Source of the DNA: Diphasiastrum complanatum
Taxonomy: Eukaryota > Streptophyta > Lycopodiopsida > Lycopodiales > Lycopodiaceae
DNA length: 64,000 bases
Reading direction: 5' to 3'
NCBI GenBank assembly: GCA_029204225.1
Contig: CM055109.1
Location: 6,979,982 to 7,043,981, forward strand
Positions 9,483-22,100 of the stretch are shown piece after piece. The position numbers and the translations under genes were made by a program. Every line of letters begins with the position of its first letter. Within the stretch, counting starts at the first letter, position 1. Under the pieces are notes generated by a model that saw nothing but the letters and a program-made list of their open reading frames with translations, had not been told where the DNA came from and did no database searches.

Positions 9483-9844
9483 AGTTATGGACTTGGCTCA
9501 TTACATTCGCCGCGTCCATTCTTTTATTCGTTATTATGCATAAGCAGGCCTAAGGGCCCTTTTTATTCATATACTGGCTATTTGGTCATATTTTTAGGAC
9601 TTGGTCACATTGATTTGGAGTGGGGGTCCTCCTATTGGGAGGGCGCACTCCCTCCAAATCCTATGCCCTCCCTTTTTTGAATCCTCTATTTGATTCAGGG
9701 AGAGGGTATATATAGGGCGGCATTGTATTCCTTTATTCAGTTTATGATGATTGCTCCTCTTTAGCCTCCTTAAGCATTCTTTCTTCCTGCTTTCTAGCTT
9801 ATGTCTTGCTTTCTAGCATAGCTAGTGAATCTTAGCTTGTAACT
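9483..9844 (+). repeat. 3' LTR of the Gypsy element
   Basis: Direct copy of 5072-5438 with the same AGTTA/TAACT ends. The purine tract AGGGGAG lies just upstream and TSD TCTAC just downstream (9845-9849). Confidence 0.93.
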
Positions 9845-9849
9845 TCTAC

Positions 9850-10600
9850 AAGTTACTATGTTATTGCGGACAATACGGGCTAAGCTTACAATTCCACATC
9901 AAATCATCCTTGCAAAGTTTGCAGTCATTCCAGTATAGCTCGATGCCATCTTTCAACTTATTAATTGTATTCAAAGCGTCACAAAGTTTCCTTACACTGA
10001 TTTGAGATACTCATGGATGGCACTTACCTCTTCACAACATCTCCATAGTCAGGGGTACTACCAGCTCTCATGGTATTCTCAGGTGTCAAGTCTACTAGAC
10101 GCATTTGGCATTTCCGTCTCACATCTCCCCACTAGATCCCATCAATATATCCACCAATTCATTCAATGTACTTGGCAAGGCAAGGTGGGGGTCAAACCCA
10201 ACTTTTATGGACTTGGAGTGGGATGCAGTTGGTTCCCTGATCTTACCTCATTATTTGGACTCTGGTCTTTCTCATGGTCTCAAATTCCTTTTGGGCTAGC
10301 TCTGAGTTTCATCACACCTACTTGCAATGGAGATGGGACACTTCCACAGTATCCCACAGATAGAGAGGTTATGCCAATTTTGTACTCTTGGTGAGGTCAA
10401 GATTGAGCACTACTTTATTTTCAGGTGCCCATAGATTATGACATCAAAGAGAAATTCTTTTGCCTCTTCAAGGACACTCCAGTCACACTGCACTCTCTCA
10501 TCGCCTATGTACATCCACATTGTGTCACTCATGAATCATGAGATGTTATTACTTTCGAGTGGTCTATGTATGGTGCAGCGAGTCTACCACACAAATCCAG
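9850..10600 (+). pseudogene. LINE ORF2 remnant, C-terminal part beyond the Gypsy insertion
   Basis: After removal of the Gypsy element and one copy of its TSD, the reading frame of the left half (SHLQ) continues open as VTMLLRTIRAKLTIPHQ and onward to about 9935. Further on, near 10365-10430, the frame encodes CQFC-x8-H-x4-C (LCQFCTLGEVKIEHYFIFRC), the zinc-knuckle-like motif near the C terminus of many LINE ORF2 proteins. No poly-A tail or TSD of the LINE was identified. Confidence 0.8.
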
Positions 10601-10723
10601 ATTACCTCTTTCTTCTCTGGGAGAAGAAGATCACGTGTTGGTTTACAGCCTAAAGGTAAGAGTGATATTCCTACTCGTGACCAGCATAGAGATAAAAAAT
10701 GCCGCACTCAGCATCACATGACG

Positions 10724-10815
10724 GAGGGTATTCGTTCGGATCTCGACCGAGGGTATTCGTTCGGATCTCGACCGAGGGTATTCGTTCGGATCTCGACCAA
10801 GGGTATTTGTTCAGA
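10724..10815 (+). repeat. 25 bp minisatellite, about 3.5 units
   Basis: Units starting GAGGGTATTCGTTCGGATCT repeat at 10724, 10749 and 10774 with perfect identity, then a partial, diverged fourth. Because 25 is not a multiple of three, the repeat is read in all frames and is unlikely to be coding. Confidence 0.9.
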
Positions 10816-12512
10816 TTCACAGAGTTCATACTCGACTTCCAGTTGGATGGCATCAATCAACTTTGGATATATTTCCTATGACTGCACATATCAACTCTTT
10901 CTTCATCATGACAGGATGATGTTTTTAGTTGTCATTGCATACTCACTATATTACTTTATTCCAAGGTTTTTCCCTTAATATTAGTTTTTTGTAGACGTTT
11001 TCATGCTCCCGCAGTTTCATGTTACACACCTGACATGTGGTATTTTCGACTTACATGCCTTTTTGGCATCTAAAAGACATTATTTAAGCTTTCTTTCTTG
11101 ATTTTCTTTCTCCTCTTCCTTGTTGGTCATCTTTCTTTTATTCTTGCCTTTAGGCTGCATTTGAAAGGCTTTTGATAAGCCTCCTTTTGCTGCAGCCCCT
11201 CCTGTCAAGGCTATTCAACATGGCACAAGAAGGGGATATTTACTCCCCTACGACCAGCCCTTTGTCATACAAGCTAAATGAGATGCTAGAGCCCGTCCAT
11301 AGACAACTTGAAGAAATACTGCCCAAAGACGAAGAGGAAGAAAGATATCATGGCTCTTCTAAAAGAGATAGTAGTACTAGGAGAATGAAGAACTCTGTGA
11401 ACGATTGATCCATCAGAAAAAATCTAAGCTCGTGAGCCTTGAGAGCAAATTAGAGCCACACAAGGACGAGAATATGGTCAGCAAGCAATAGTTGTAGAAC
11501 GGGAACATACAATTGATCTTCTTTGCAGGCAGAAGAAGACAGCGAAGAACAAAACAAGAAATCAGCAAAATGGTTTTCCTTAACAGCAAGTAGACGGCAC
11601 AAGGCTGTGTTGGAGTTAATAAGACAACAATAGCCGCCTTGGCCAAGAATATGGAGCAAATGGTTTCTTCAAGCAGAGGAAGATCTAAAAGGACAGGTGC
11701 CAGGATCAACAGGGGATGCCTGAGATACATGAGGCAGAAAAGGACACGGGGGTAGCAGGAGGGAGGGTCTTGCATAGCTTCATTGATTTTAGGAGACCTT
11801 TTCACTTTGTGCCACAGCATGGCTTGATTCAGAAACGTACTGGATGGTTCCAAAGGAGAGAGTAAAGAAGTGATGGAACTATACAAAATTGACAAGTCAG
11901 TTTATCCTAGGAATCGTAGGAAATTCAAAAGCACTATTGGGATGAATCAGGGATACATATATCATGTCAGCTTACTACCATCCACAAGTTGGAGGGTATA
12001 CAAGTGAGTAGTGTTGTCAACAGTAAGCTTTCACATATCCTCTAAAGAATTCAACTGGCAGCATCACACTAGATTTCCAAATGGTCATGGCCCAATCTGA
12101 GGATTGTGTATCAGCTTGACTGGACTAGTCTGCACAAACACGGGAGAGGGAAGAAACAGAGAAAACAAAAGTCATTGTAAGTTAACTTTCAGCATGGCAT
12201 TTTCTAGAGTAGAAAGCTTGAGCATTGAGCAGGATAAATGGTTGATAATGAAGAGAGCGCTTCGCCCACATGACAGGCACACTTCACGCTTAGAACATGA
12301 TCCAGCTGTTCAGCTGTTCATTCAGCTTGAAAGCTCTAGTTTCTGCTCAATGTCATATCATGTAGACTTTCAGCTCATTCTTCATCCATGTAACAAAAAC
12401 AATACTTAAATTGTCAAATACCAGGAACATGAACATCGAAAACTCAAACTTATTCCCAATAAGTCAGGACTGAAAACAAACAAAAGAATACCTTAGGCAC
12501 AGGCTCACTTAC
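10816..12512. other. Intron-like DNA downstream of CGEP exon 6, no recognised gene
   Basis: On the minus strand this follows the splice donor at 12512 and should be intron. It has scattered short frames, including 78 plus-strand codons at 11172-11408 with an acidic, charged tail (QLEEILPKDEEEE), which I cannot assign. No further exons of the peptidase gene were found here. Confidence 0.5.
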
Positions 12513-13016
12513 CAGTACAGAGAGGAAGGCTTGTCAGCTCTCCAATTGATACTTCTAGGGCCCTTCCGACAACTGTTGAACGCAATTGGGATATTTTCAG
12601 CGAGAGGCAGACTACATAACTCTTTATAAAATTCACCAGTTCGTTTCCAGAGATGTACTTTCTTTGGAAATCGATTCCATGGTAATATGTAGGAATATGG
12701 CCTATGGATTGAGGATACAAGAAGAAAACGCCCATCAGGCGAAGGGTCCACTGAAGTGTATATAGCTGGTGGCCCAATGACCTTTGTCTCTCCATCCAAG
12801 GTAACCAGAAGTAGTTGAGCTGTAGCATAATAGTCAAACAAATCCTCATCATGCATGTTCTTCAAGAGATCCTGATAAGTCGCATTTTGCTGAACTTGTT
12901 GATGCTCATTCGAAAGAATTTTAGGACTGAATGGTATTACTGGTTTTTTTGGAGGTAAGCCACGAGCTGAAGGTATGACACTGACAACTAATGTTGAATC
13001 ATCTATCCAAGAATAT
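12513..13016 (-). CDS. CGEP exon 6 (propeller segment)
   Basis: 504 bp, acceptor CAACAG before 13016 and donor GTAAGTGAG just below 12513. It encodes YSWIDDSTLVVSVIPSARG, then PPKKPVIPFSPK, DLFDYYATAQLLLV, IYTSVDPSPDGRF, SIHRPYSYILPWNRF, LPLAENIPIAFN and SINWRADKPSSLYW, colinear with the family. It is completely open, which argues for a functional gene or a recent pseudogene. Confidence 0.9.
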
Positions 13017-16000
13017 CTGTTGCAGCAAATGTCAACCTGAAGATGATCAGAATGTGTTGTCTGGACTTAAGTTAAAAATATGATTTTGTTTTTCTCACTG
13101 CACTAAATTACTCATACAAACATGATTGCTGACAGGAAACATAGCAAGCACATGATTGTTTATCAACATCTTCGCTATAACAATCGGAGAAAACTAGTTT
13201 CATGGGAAATTCACAAGACCAGTGCATTTGTAACTTCTCTTCTCAATCAAAGTACTCATGCCCTCTCAAGTACATGTTATAGATGGTTCAGCTGAATACT
13301 TTTTACACTTTTATGATTCGTAGCTGCCATATCTCATAACATCTTAACTCAGTTCCATAAAACTCGTCAAAGAGTGTGAAAAAGTCTTACGAATTAAAAA
13401 TTTTGTTAAGGCTGAATTTTGGGGGGGCAAGCAGTTCCCTGGCTTGCCCGTTCTCCACATCTGCAATCCAGAGACCAAGTGTGCTCCTTGGCAGATCGCA
13501 CTGCATGCAATAACCCCAGCCCATAAGCCATCAAGTTTTAGAACAGACAGAGCTGGAGACATAGATGGCAACATATTTCTAAAATGAGCAAAATTTGAGC
13601 TTATACATTACAAAATTTGAATCACAATACATAATATCATGTTTCGAACTCCAATTCCGGCCTCAAACTCTTTTAATAGGGCCTACAGCATGGGGGAAAG
13701 ATCATCCCCCTCCCCAAGCAATCCCATGCATCCGCAACACTTCACCACATACCTTGTGTTCCCATGGTGGATGTGGTGGGAATGTCATTACCAAGCGAGG
13801 AAACTGCATTCCTTAGTAACTGCGATTGAGATAGCCAGGGTTCAGCTGGCTGCCCACGTGACTATCAGAAGTTTTTAGTATAGAACGAGAAACTCCTAAG
13901 CAAGCAGTACACAAGATAACAAGCCTCCAGAATCAGCAGTTTGAGAAATTGGGAGCACCCACATGATTGACTTCAACGGCTTCTTTGAGCAGCACACTGA
14001 TAAAAGCTTTTTTACATCTTCTGCTGATCGGTGCTTATGCACAGAATTGGAAAAAAGAACAGGGAATTAACTACACTCACTTTCTTAATACTCAAATGGG
14101 GCAGCAATCTTATGAGTGGTAACGAGGAGTGGGGCAGCAATCTTATGAGTGGTAACGAGGAGGGAAGCAGACTAACTTATTTACTTCATTTTTGGATGTC
14201 AAAAATAACTCTAATGGAAGGATGGTGGATAGACTAAGGTGCTTCACAACATATGACTCCTGACAAAGAATAATTCATTAAGCTTAAAAAAATTAAAAGG
14301 TCAGAGAGTATGTCTCAGAGATGAACAGGCTCATGATGTGAAGGAACAAGGTGCATACTCAGTAAGGATCCACAGGTTTCCCTTGCTGCAATTATCAATC
14401 AAAGATATGAATAGAAAGTGTCTACTGAGAGATATAGTGAATTAGTATAGAGTTAACTGAGGTTAATGTTAATTGTAGAAAAGAAGGAAGATTTTACAAA
14501 TTTATGCCTCTATTCCAGATCAGAATGCACTCTCAGTTACGGAGGAGACGAAGGGATATTAATGACAGGAAAGGTATGGAGACTTAAACTACCAAATTCT
14601 TTAACATTTTGAAAGAAACAATATGGTCATTGGTTCGCCTACCATCAGGTTAGAATATGAAGCGTGCGAAGCTTGTTTCATGAGTAAACTCCATCAACAA
14701 AGGTTTCCTAAGGGTGGTGATTTTACAGCAAGAACCATACTTGAATTGTTATATACATAGATATAGTAGATTAGTATAGAGCATAGTTGCATGGACGATT
14801 CGCAAATCGCTGTAAAAAAAAACCGCGATTCGATTTTTTTTTTTTTACACAAAAAATAAATATTACTTTCGCGATTCGCTGCAACTATGGTATAGAGTTA
14901 ACAGAGGTTAACACTAATGGTAGAAAGGAAGGAAGACTTCACAATTTTATGCCTCTGTTCCAGATCAGAATGCACTCTCAGTTGAGGAGACAAGGGAAAT
15001 TAATGGCATGAAAGGTATGAGAAGCCTTAAACTACCAGATTCTTCAAATTTTTGAAAGAAACAATATGATCATCGGTTCACCTACCACCAAGTTAGAATA
15101 TGAAGCATGCAAAGCTTGTGTCATGAATAAACAGGTTTCCTGAGGGTGGTGAATTTTAGGGCAAGGACGGTACTTGATTTAGATACATCAAAGAAGGTAA
15201 CCTTATTTTCATTAACTAAACATGTTATGAACACAATCACAACTGTTTGTCGCCATGCTGCAAAAGGTGGCACCGCAAAACAAGCAACGCCAACTGCGTT
15301 CACCTGAACCTGTAAAAACCACGGTAAGATCCACCTCCGACCACAAGCCTCGTCCCGCCACAGGCATGGCTACAGAAACCCTCAAGAGCTACAAAAATCC
15401 CCCAATAAAGTATCATCAAAATGTCGAAATAATGATAAATACAATACGAGTAGGATATCCAAGATGTTGAGCAAAGCACTGAATGAGAATTTCTAAAGCA
15501 AATTGTGAATTTTCAAGCTTTGGTAAAAAAATTAGAACGACGAAGTATTTCTTCCAAAGTAATCCACACAAATGAAGTGACAAACTCAAGAGTACCAATG
15601 GGAACATCAAGCGCCCTAATGCCATGCTCAGGAGTCATGAACCCCACAAGCCACAAGCAGAGCAAAATCTATTGGGAGGCCTTGTGGACACCAAGCAAAA
15701 CTTAGACCTATTCACCATAAGTCCAAGACATGAAAGTTAATCTGAAAAATGCAAGAAAGTCGGGATGACACCATTAGCAGGCCCCACGATATGTATATCA
15801 TCTGCAATGGAAGGAAACAAAAGTGAGGAAAAAGCTGCAGCTGTACAAGGAACGAATATGTGACAAAGCAAAGAATGGACCTCCCAAAGGATCACCCCGT
15901 TACATCCCGACCCGAGATATGTGATTGAAAAATCAAGGGAGAACTACGTGACTAGAAGAAATGAACAAAAGGGATGACTTGAGCAAGTGGAATCTGCGCA

Positions 16001-19000
16001 CTACCACGAAATTCTTGGAAAATAGCTCCTCGAGGGGTAGAGTTGAAAGCATTAGCAACATCCACCTGTAAAACAACCCTAATCGAGATGAAAGTCCAAA
16101 ATAGCCCTCAAAGCATGAACAAAAATCTCACATCCACTAGGAGTAGCACACCCAAACTAATGTGGAAATCTATGAGCATGAAAAGTTTCACACAATCAAC
16201 AAGGTCTAATTATGGGCCAAAGACTAGGACCATCACCAACCTATGTAATAAAAAAATTAGAAAACCATGTGAACTTCAAGTTAAGGGCCCAAGGCCATTA
16301 AGTCTAGGTTCATTGAACTTAACTCTCTCTCCACTCCCTCTTCTAGAAGGGGAGTTACTGCATTCATCCAACCTCTCTCTTCTAGATCCCATGCTGCAGA
16401 TCCAGCAGGAGTGCCATCTTGTCATTTTCAGGGGTCTTTTTCTTTTGGTGGGATTCAAGATGAGGTAAACATTGCAAACTCTCAATCTTTAAAGGACACT
16501 AATGCTTTAGCTGAAAAAGTTGAAATGAAGTTAAGGGTGAAAAGTAGGAAAGAGGAAAAGAATAAAAGAAGACTCTCGGAAGAAATGGGGAAATATGGGG
16601 AGAAAAAGGAAAAGTTTAAACAACTTTCTAAGAGGAAAAAGAAATTTATTAAAAGGAAGGAAGATGTTTTATTTGTGGTGAAAAAGGGCATAACTTCTAT
16701 AATTGTATCCATAACAAAAGAAATAAAGATGGGAAACAAAATGAGGTGGAAGTTCATTTTAAAGCAGTAAAACCCTCCATCCATGATCTTATTAAGGTTT
16801 GGGGACAAATAAAACATAAGCTTGCATTGTTTTGACTAAATGATGCTCAAAGCTTTGGATTCCATCCTTCATTGGATTCCAACGTGCTAGAAGCGCAAGG
16901 AGCATTTGGGCACTATCATGCCGCCATCACTTCGTTATTTGAAAAGGTTAAATTCAAGATTATGAGGATGAGATCAACTTCCTTATGGGACCTATTAATG
17001 GTGCCGATGCAATTTTGGATTACAATGGTGACATTCAACAAAGCCTAGAGAGGACTATGACCAGCATACCTCCTCCTTTCTTGCTGTCCGTGAGGTAAAA
17101 ATCAGGGGTAATCGCAGCAGTGAGTCAATTTCCTTGCTTAACCATATTCAAATCAACAAGGCAGTACGGAAACTTATCTTTTATTTGCTCTAAGAAGAAA
17201 CAAGTAATGCATAGTGAAGATAGGGAAGGGGGGGTGCTAAAAAAAATTTTATTGCACAAGAAGATGTAAATAAAACTGCTTTTAGAACCAGTTTCGGCCT
17301 TTTTGAGTATCTTGTTGCTCCCTTTGGTCTTACAAATGCTGCCTTTGGAAGAGTTTTTAGGGATTTTAGAATTTTTACTGGAATATTCTTTGATGACATC
17401 CTCATTTTTAGTAAAAGTGAAGAAGGGCACTTTAAACATCTTCGAATTCTTTTTGATACTTTAACCCAACATTCACTTTACATCGATGAGAAAAAGAGTG
17501 AGTACTTTTTGAGTGAGACTCACTACTTAGGTCATGTCGTTTCTGCAAACGGAATTTCCATGGATCTTAAAAGCCATATCAGAATGGCCAATTCTTTGAG
17601 ATGTTCATGAAGTAAGATCTTTTTAGCGTTGTGTTCTTATTATAGAAGATTCATTCTTCATTTTGCCCGTCTAGCTACTCCTCTACACGATTTGACAAAA
17701 TAGAAGATTAAATTCTCTTGGACAGATTTTGTAAAAAAAGCTTTTGATTCTCTTAAAAGGATCTACTAAACTTGTCCTTATAATTCCAGATCTTTGAAAA
17801 CCCTTCTTGGTAGTCATTGATACTAGTGGTACTTGTATTGGGGCTGCTTTAATTCAAGAAGGTCATGATGTGGCCTATGAAAGTCGACATCTTCCAAATG
17901 CCAAATTGCGCTATGATATCTACGAAAAGGAGCTACTGGCTATCGTCCATGCACTTAAAATTTGGAAGCATTATCTTTTATGGAATGAATTCCTTGTGAA
18001 GACCGATCACCAAAGCCTTCAATACTTTTTCTAAGACAGCCACTTGTTCGTGAAAAGCATATGCGCTGGTCAATCTTTTTACAAGTTTTCCATTTTCTGA
18101 TCCAATATATATTACTGCTGCGCTATCTAGAAGACCTAACATCCACTTGTTGAAGTTATTGGTCGGTACATTTTTTGCATCCGTGGTTCTTTACGTTACG
18201 ATGTTCAGTCTTTTCAGCCTGCTTCAATAAATCGTGCTATGTCGCTTGCTTCTACGTTACAACGTAAGTACCTTGACCAACAACCATCTTTTCAATCTCG
18301 TTCACTATCTCGGCCACCATTCTCTCGTTCTGCCACTGCACCATCTACTTCGTCCACTGTTTCTTCGACCATTTCTCCTTCGTCCTCTACTGTTTGTACC
18401 CCTACTGCTCCAACTATTGATTCTTCATTACTTGTTGATGATGATGCCTCAGTTGCCCGACAACTGCCGATACTTACATGCTGATCTAGGCTTAGCATCT
18501 AATGGAATTGAGATAAAATTCTCTTAGCTTCATTGTACTAAAAGCAGTTTTCCGCGGCTATAGGGGATTTAGCTCTTGGACTGACACCATTAGCATGAAA
18601 CGTATAACCCAGGAAAGAAGACGACAATACAGCGGTACTAAAGTAGCTATGGTAGTTAACATTATTTTTTATAGTCCACATTGAGGGCAATGTTTTAGAT
18701 GAGGGGAGTGTTATGGACATACATTATAGTCCATCCTTCTCAATTTCTGACAATATTTGTGGACACAGTTATATTACACGTGACGGTCCTAGAAATACAG
18801 GGTTTTCTAGATTTGGCCCTCCAATTCAATATGAAGGGAGGTAGATTTTGTCCACTATAAATAGCCACTAAGGCTGGTCATTTAGTAGCTTTGATCATTT
18901 TGAGTCTTGGGCTTCTTGTAGGGGAGTTGTACTATTTTGGAAATCTTAGTTGAAGATCTGCCTGAGCTATCGACAGCCATTGATATTCATACATTTTCTT

Positions 19001-19078
19001 AGTTGGAGAATGCTATGTGAATGCCTTTTGCTATCCTTTATGCATCACTGATACCACTAACTGTAATTCTGTTCATAA

Positions 19079-19135
<57 letters not shown>

Positions 19136-22100
19136 CTAGAAGGGGAGTTAATGCATGCAGCCAGCCTCTCTCTTCTAGATCCCATGTTGTAGATCCAGCA
19201 TAAATAGGAGTGCCATCTTGTCATTTTTCAGGGTCTTCTTCTTTTGGTAGGGAGAGCTATGTTGAGCGTGTCAAGATGGAGATGGAGGCTCATTCATGGA
19301 GTTTTACGGTGGAGACATATCAAGAGAGCACAAAAAGGAAGGATACAAGCAAGCAAATGGTTATCACTCACATTTATTGTTTGGTTGCTGTAATATTCCA
19401 GAGAGTTCAGAGTTTATAACATGGAGGAATCATCTCATTTACAATCTATTTGGTTCTTCATGTTCTATTTACATCTTGATGTGTAAAATTGATGTAAGAG
19501 ATAGTGAAGCATCCAAAGTGGACACTATTCTCTATATCAATTATGGATGTTACTTTAAAGCATTGGGAAAGGACTTGTTTATGAAGCATAGGACATCGCT
19601 TGGAGTGTTATCAAAGTCCATGCTAAAACTAGTTGAAGAGGGAGTGTGAGAGATTTCAACTAGTTTAGTCAAATTTGCTACATTTGTTTATATGGCAATT
19701 GAGGCCAATTTCATATTAGACTTAGAGTTTGACTTTTCAAAGTTATATTAGTCTAAAAGCATTTTAATAAACACTTTTGGAAAGTGTGGGAAAGTGTAAA
19801 ACACAAGTTTTTGGTAAATTCAATTTGAGTAGTAGAGACATTGAATCTAGTCACAATAATAATAGGGTTTTTCATTATGGAGGGAAACCAAAGTTTGAAC
19901 TTAGGTTTGGACCTGCTATATAATTTTGTGTGTAGAATGTTCATTAAATGCTATTTTCAGATCCACACATGTGAAATACAGTGTATTTGTATGGACAACA
20001 ACTTTATTTTATGTTTTGGTTGATGTTTGATCAAGATCTATTAGAGTTTGCATCTCATTCATAGTGTAGATGTTGGTTTTTCTACATTGGCAAGATTGGT
20101 GATTTGTTGTCTTTTTAACCCAAGATCCTTTTATGGATTTGGATCTTAATTGATTTGAAATGTTTCACATGGTATCAGAGCTTGTGTTTCAGGCTATGAA
20201 GGAAGCATTCACATCTATTAATGATTTGGAGAAGATATCAATGCTAGAGCATGCTAGATTGGATTCTACACCAAAATTGAGTTTCTTGCATATGCAGATT
20301 GGATGGTTGCTTGAGAGAAATTCTGCCAGTAGTAGCTTGCAAAGCTGAGATTTGCTCGATTCTTAATCACAAATGACAATTGAAGATTAACATCTTACAA
20401 AGTGAAGAGCATGCATCATGATATGTCAAAAAAGATTTGAAGAAGTTTAATTTGAAAGCTTTTGAAAAAATAGGACTTTCTTTACGAGATATCAGCAAAG
20501 CTTGAACTATAAAAAAACAAGATTTTCGTATCCAACCCACATTCAAGTAGCAAAAATCAGCAAAAATTACTAGACTGTGCTAAAAGCATAGAGCGAAAAT
20601 TTTATAGTCAATTTATGGCTAAAAGGTTTTCTTTGATGATGGTTAAATTTTGAAGCCAATCACCTTCTCTGGTTCACAGATACTGAAAGCCAAATAACGC
20701 CCATCTGGAGACCTGCATCACATACAAACAGCATAGGTAAGTACAAAGGAAAGTTATTCCATACAACCTTCTCAAAACCGATTCCCTAGTGCCTAACCAT
20801 TGAAAGATAATGTAACATATTGAAATCTCCAGATATATTCAAATCTTTAAATCTGGAAACATCTGCAGGACAAATGTTGATATCATATATATCACTTAAG
20901 TGCAAGTTGACAGCACTACATTCGTATCAAGCAGTAGATATCACCTAGTAATAAGGATAGAATAAACTTCCAACGAGTCAATGACTGCTAAGAGCAACAA
21001 TATTAAATGCAGTGCCAAAGAAGAATCCATACCAGCTCACGGAACTTATTTTTGCATCATCGGGAAGGCCCATAATACTTTTCCCTTCTCTTAGAGTTCC
21101 CTCCTCCAGCAATGTATGGATGCTTATCCCAGTGTAGGATGACCTGAGAAAAGCATGTAAAAAAGAATGACGTTGACATGACCAAGGCCTAAATTGTCAA
21201 AGCTGACACTAAAGTAAGTCGAGAATATAACAAAGTGAATTCTCATCTCTTACATACGACTGAGGGTGTTGCATTCAGGATCAATCCGAAGACCAGCAAG
21301 TTTGAGCTCCTGCCTTGCAAGCTCTGACAATGGTGGCAAAGATGGCCGATGCAGAAACAATATTTTATCTCTCTTAGGAGACAATGAAAGAGCGGGGATT
21401 GGAGGTGCATCCACAATCTCTTTAATTTCCTTAGGCGGCAGACGGTAACCCAAGAACTCTGCAACCATTTTTGGCAGCTAAAAAATAGGTTAGAGAACTC
21501 CAGTTGCCATTCAAGAGATATAAATTTCATAAAGCAGGGTAGTAAGCCAGTTCCACTGCACATACGCCTCATATAAGATTGTCAGTTCCACCAAATTTGA
21601 AGCTCAAGAAGTTCAAATGCAGCTAAATATGGCATGCGTCATTTCTATGCACACGCACATTTCTAGCACAAGAGTCTTGAGTCTCTATGCTCTTTTTGAG
21701 ACTTTAACAGAGTGCAGAATGACGTTATGACCACATGTAAATTAGGGCCTATACCTTCCACCTTATAATATCAAAGAACCAGAGATGTCCCTTGGCTTTT
21801 CATTCTGCTTCACACAAAAACTGAAATCCTTATGTTCAACCCATGAATTTCAACAATGCGTTGCATTTTACAGATTAATGTATCATATACGATCAGCAAC
21901 AACTGTCCAAGTCTTCGTCTTTATCAACTCTTACTTGACCAAAACCTGTGTAAAGTCTATATAACACCCTGGCTTCTAACTGTATTGATGCACTTTCGTG
22001 GAGAATCCTAGGATAATTTTTGCATTTCTGCTCGGCAATTTGTTGTGATTATACTTGCCAGTCCTTACCTCTACTCCCAGTTCCTAAGAGTGCAAACAAC

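Larger units (their letters stand above)
5072..9844 (+). mobile_element. Full-length but RT-less Gypsy chromovirus, 4773 bp
   Basis: Two direct LTRs (5072-5438 and 9483-9844), a PBS right after the first, a purine-rich tract (AGGGGAG) right before the second, and a 5 bp TSD (TCTAC) define a complete insertion. Inside, in order: a long leader with degenerate repeats, gag, a 680 bp Mutator-type insertion, the gag zinc knuckle, aspartic protease, then directly the C-terminal part of integrase and a chromodomain. Reverse transcriptase, RNase H and the N-terminal half of integrase are absent, so movement would have depended on another element. By eye the LTRs differ at about a dozen positions plus one 5 bp indel. 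Confidence 0.93.

Noticed and set aside
10724-10815. CRISPR-like array
   Set aside because: The units are contiguous without spacers, in a plant genome; it is a minisatellite.
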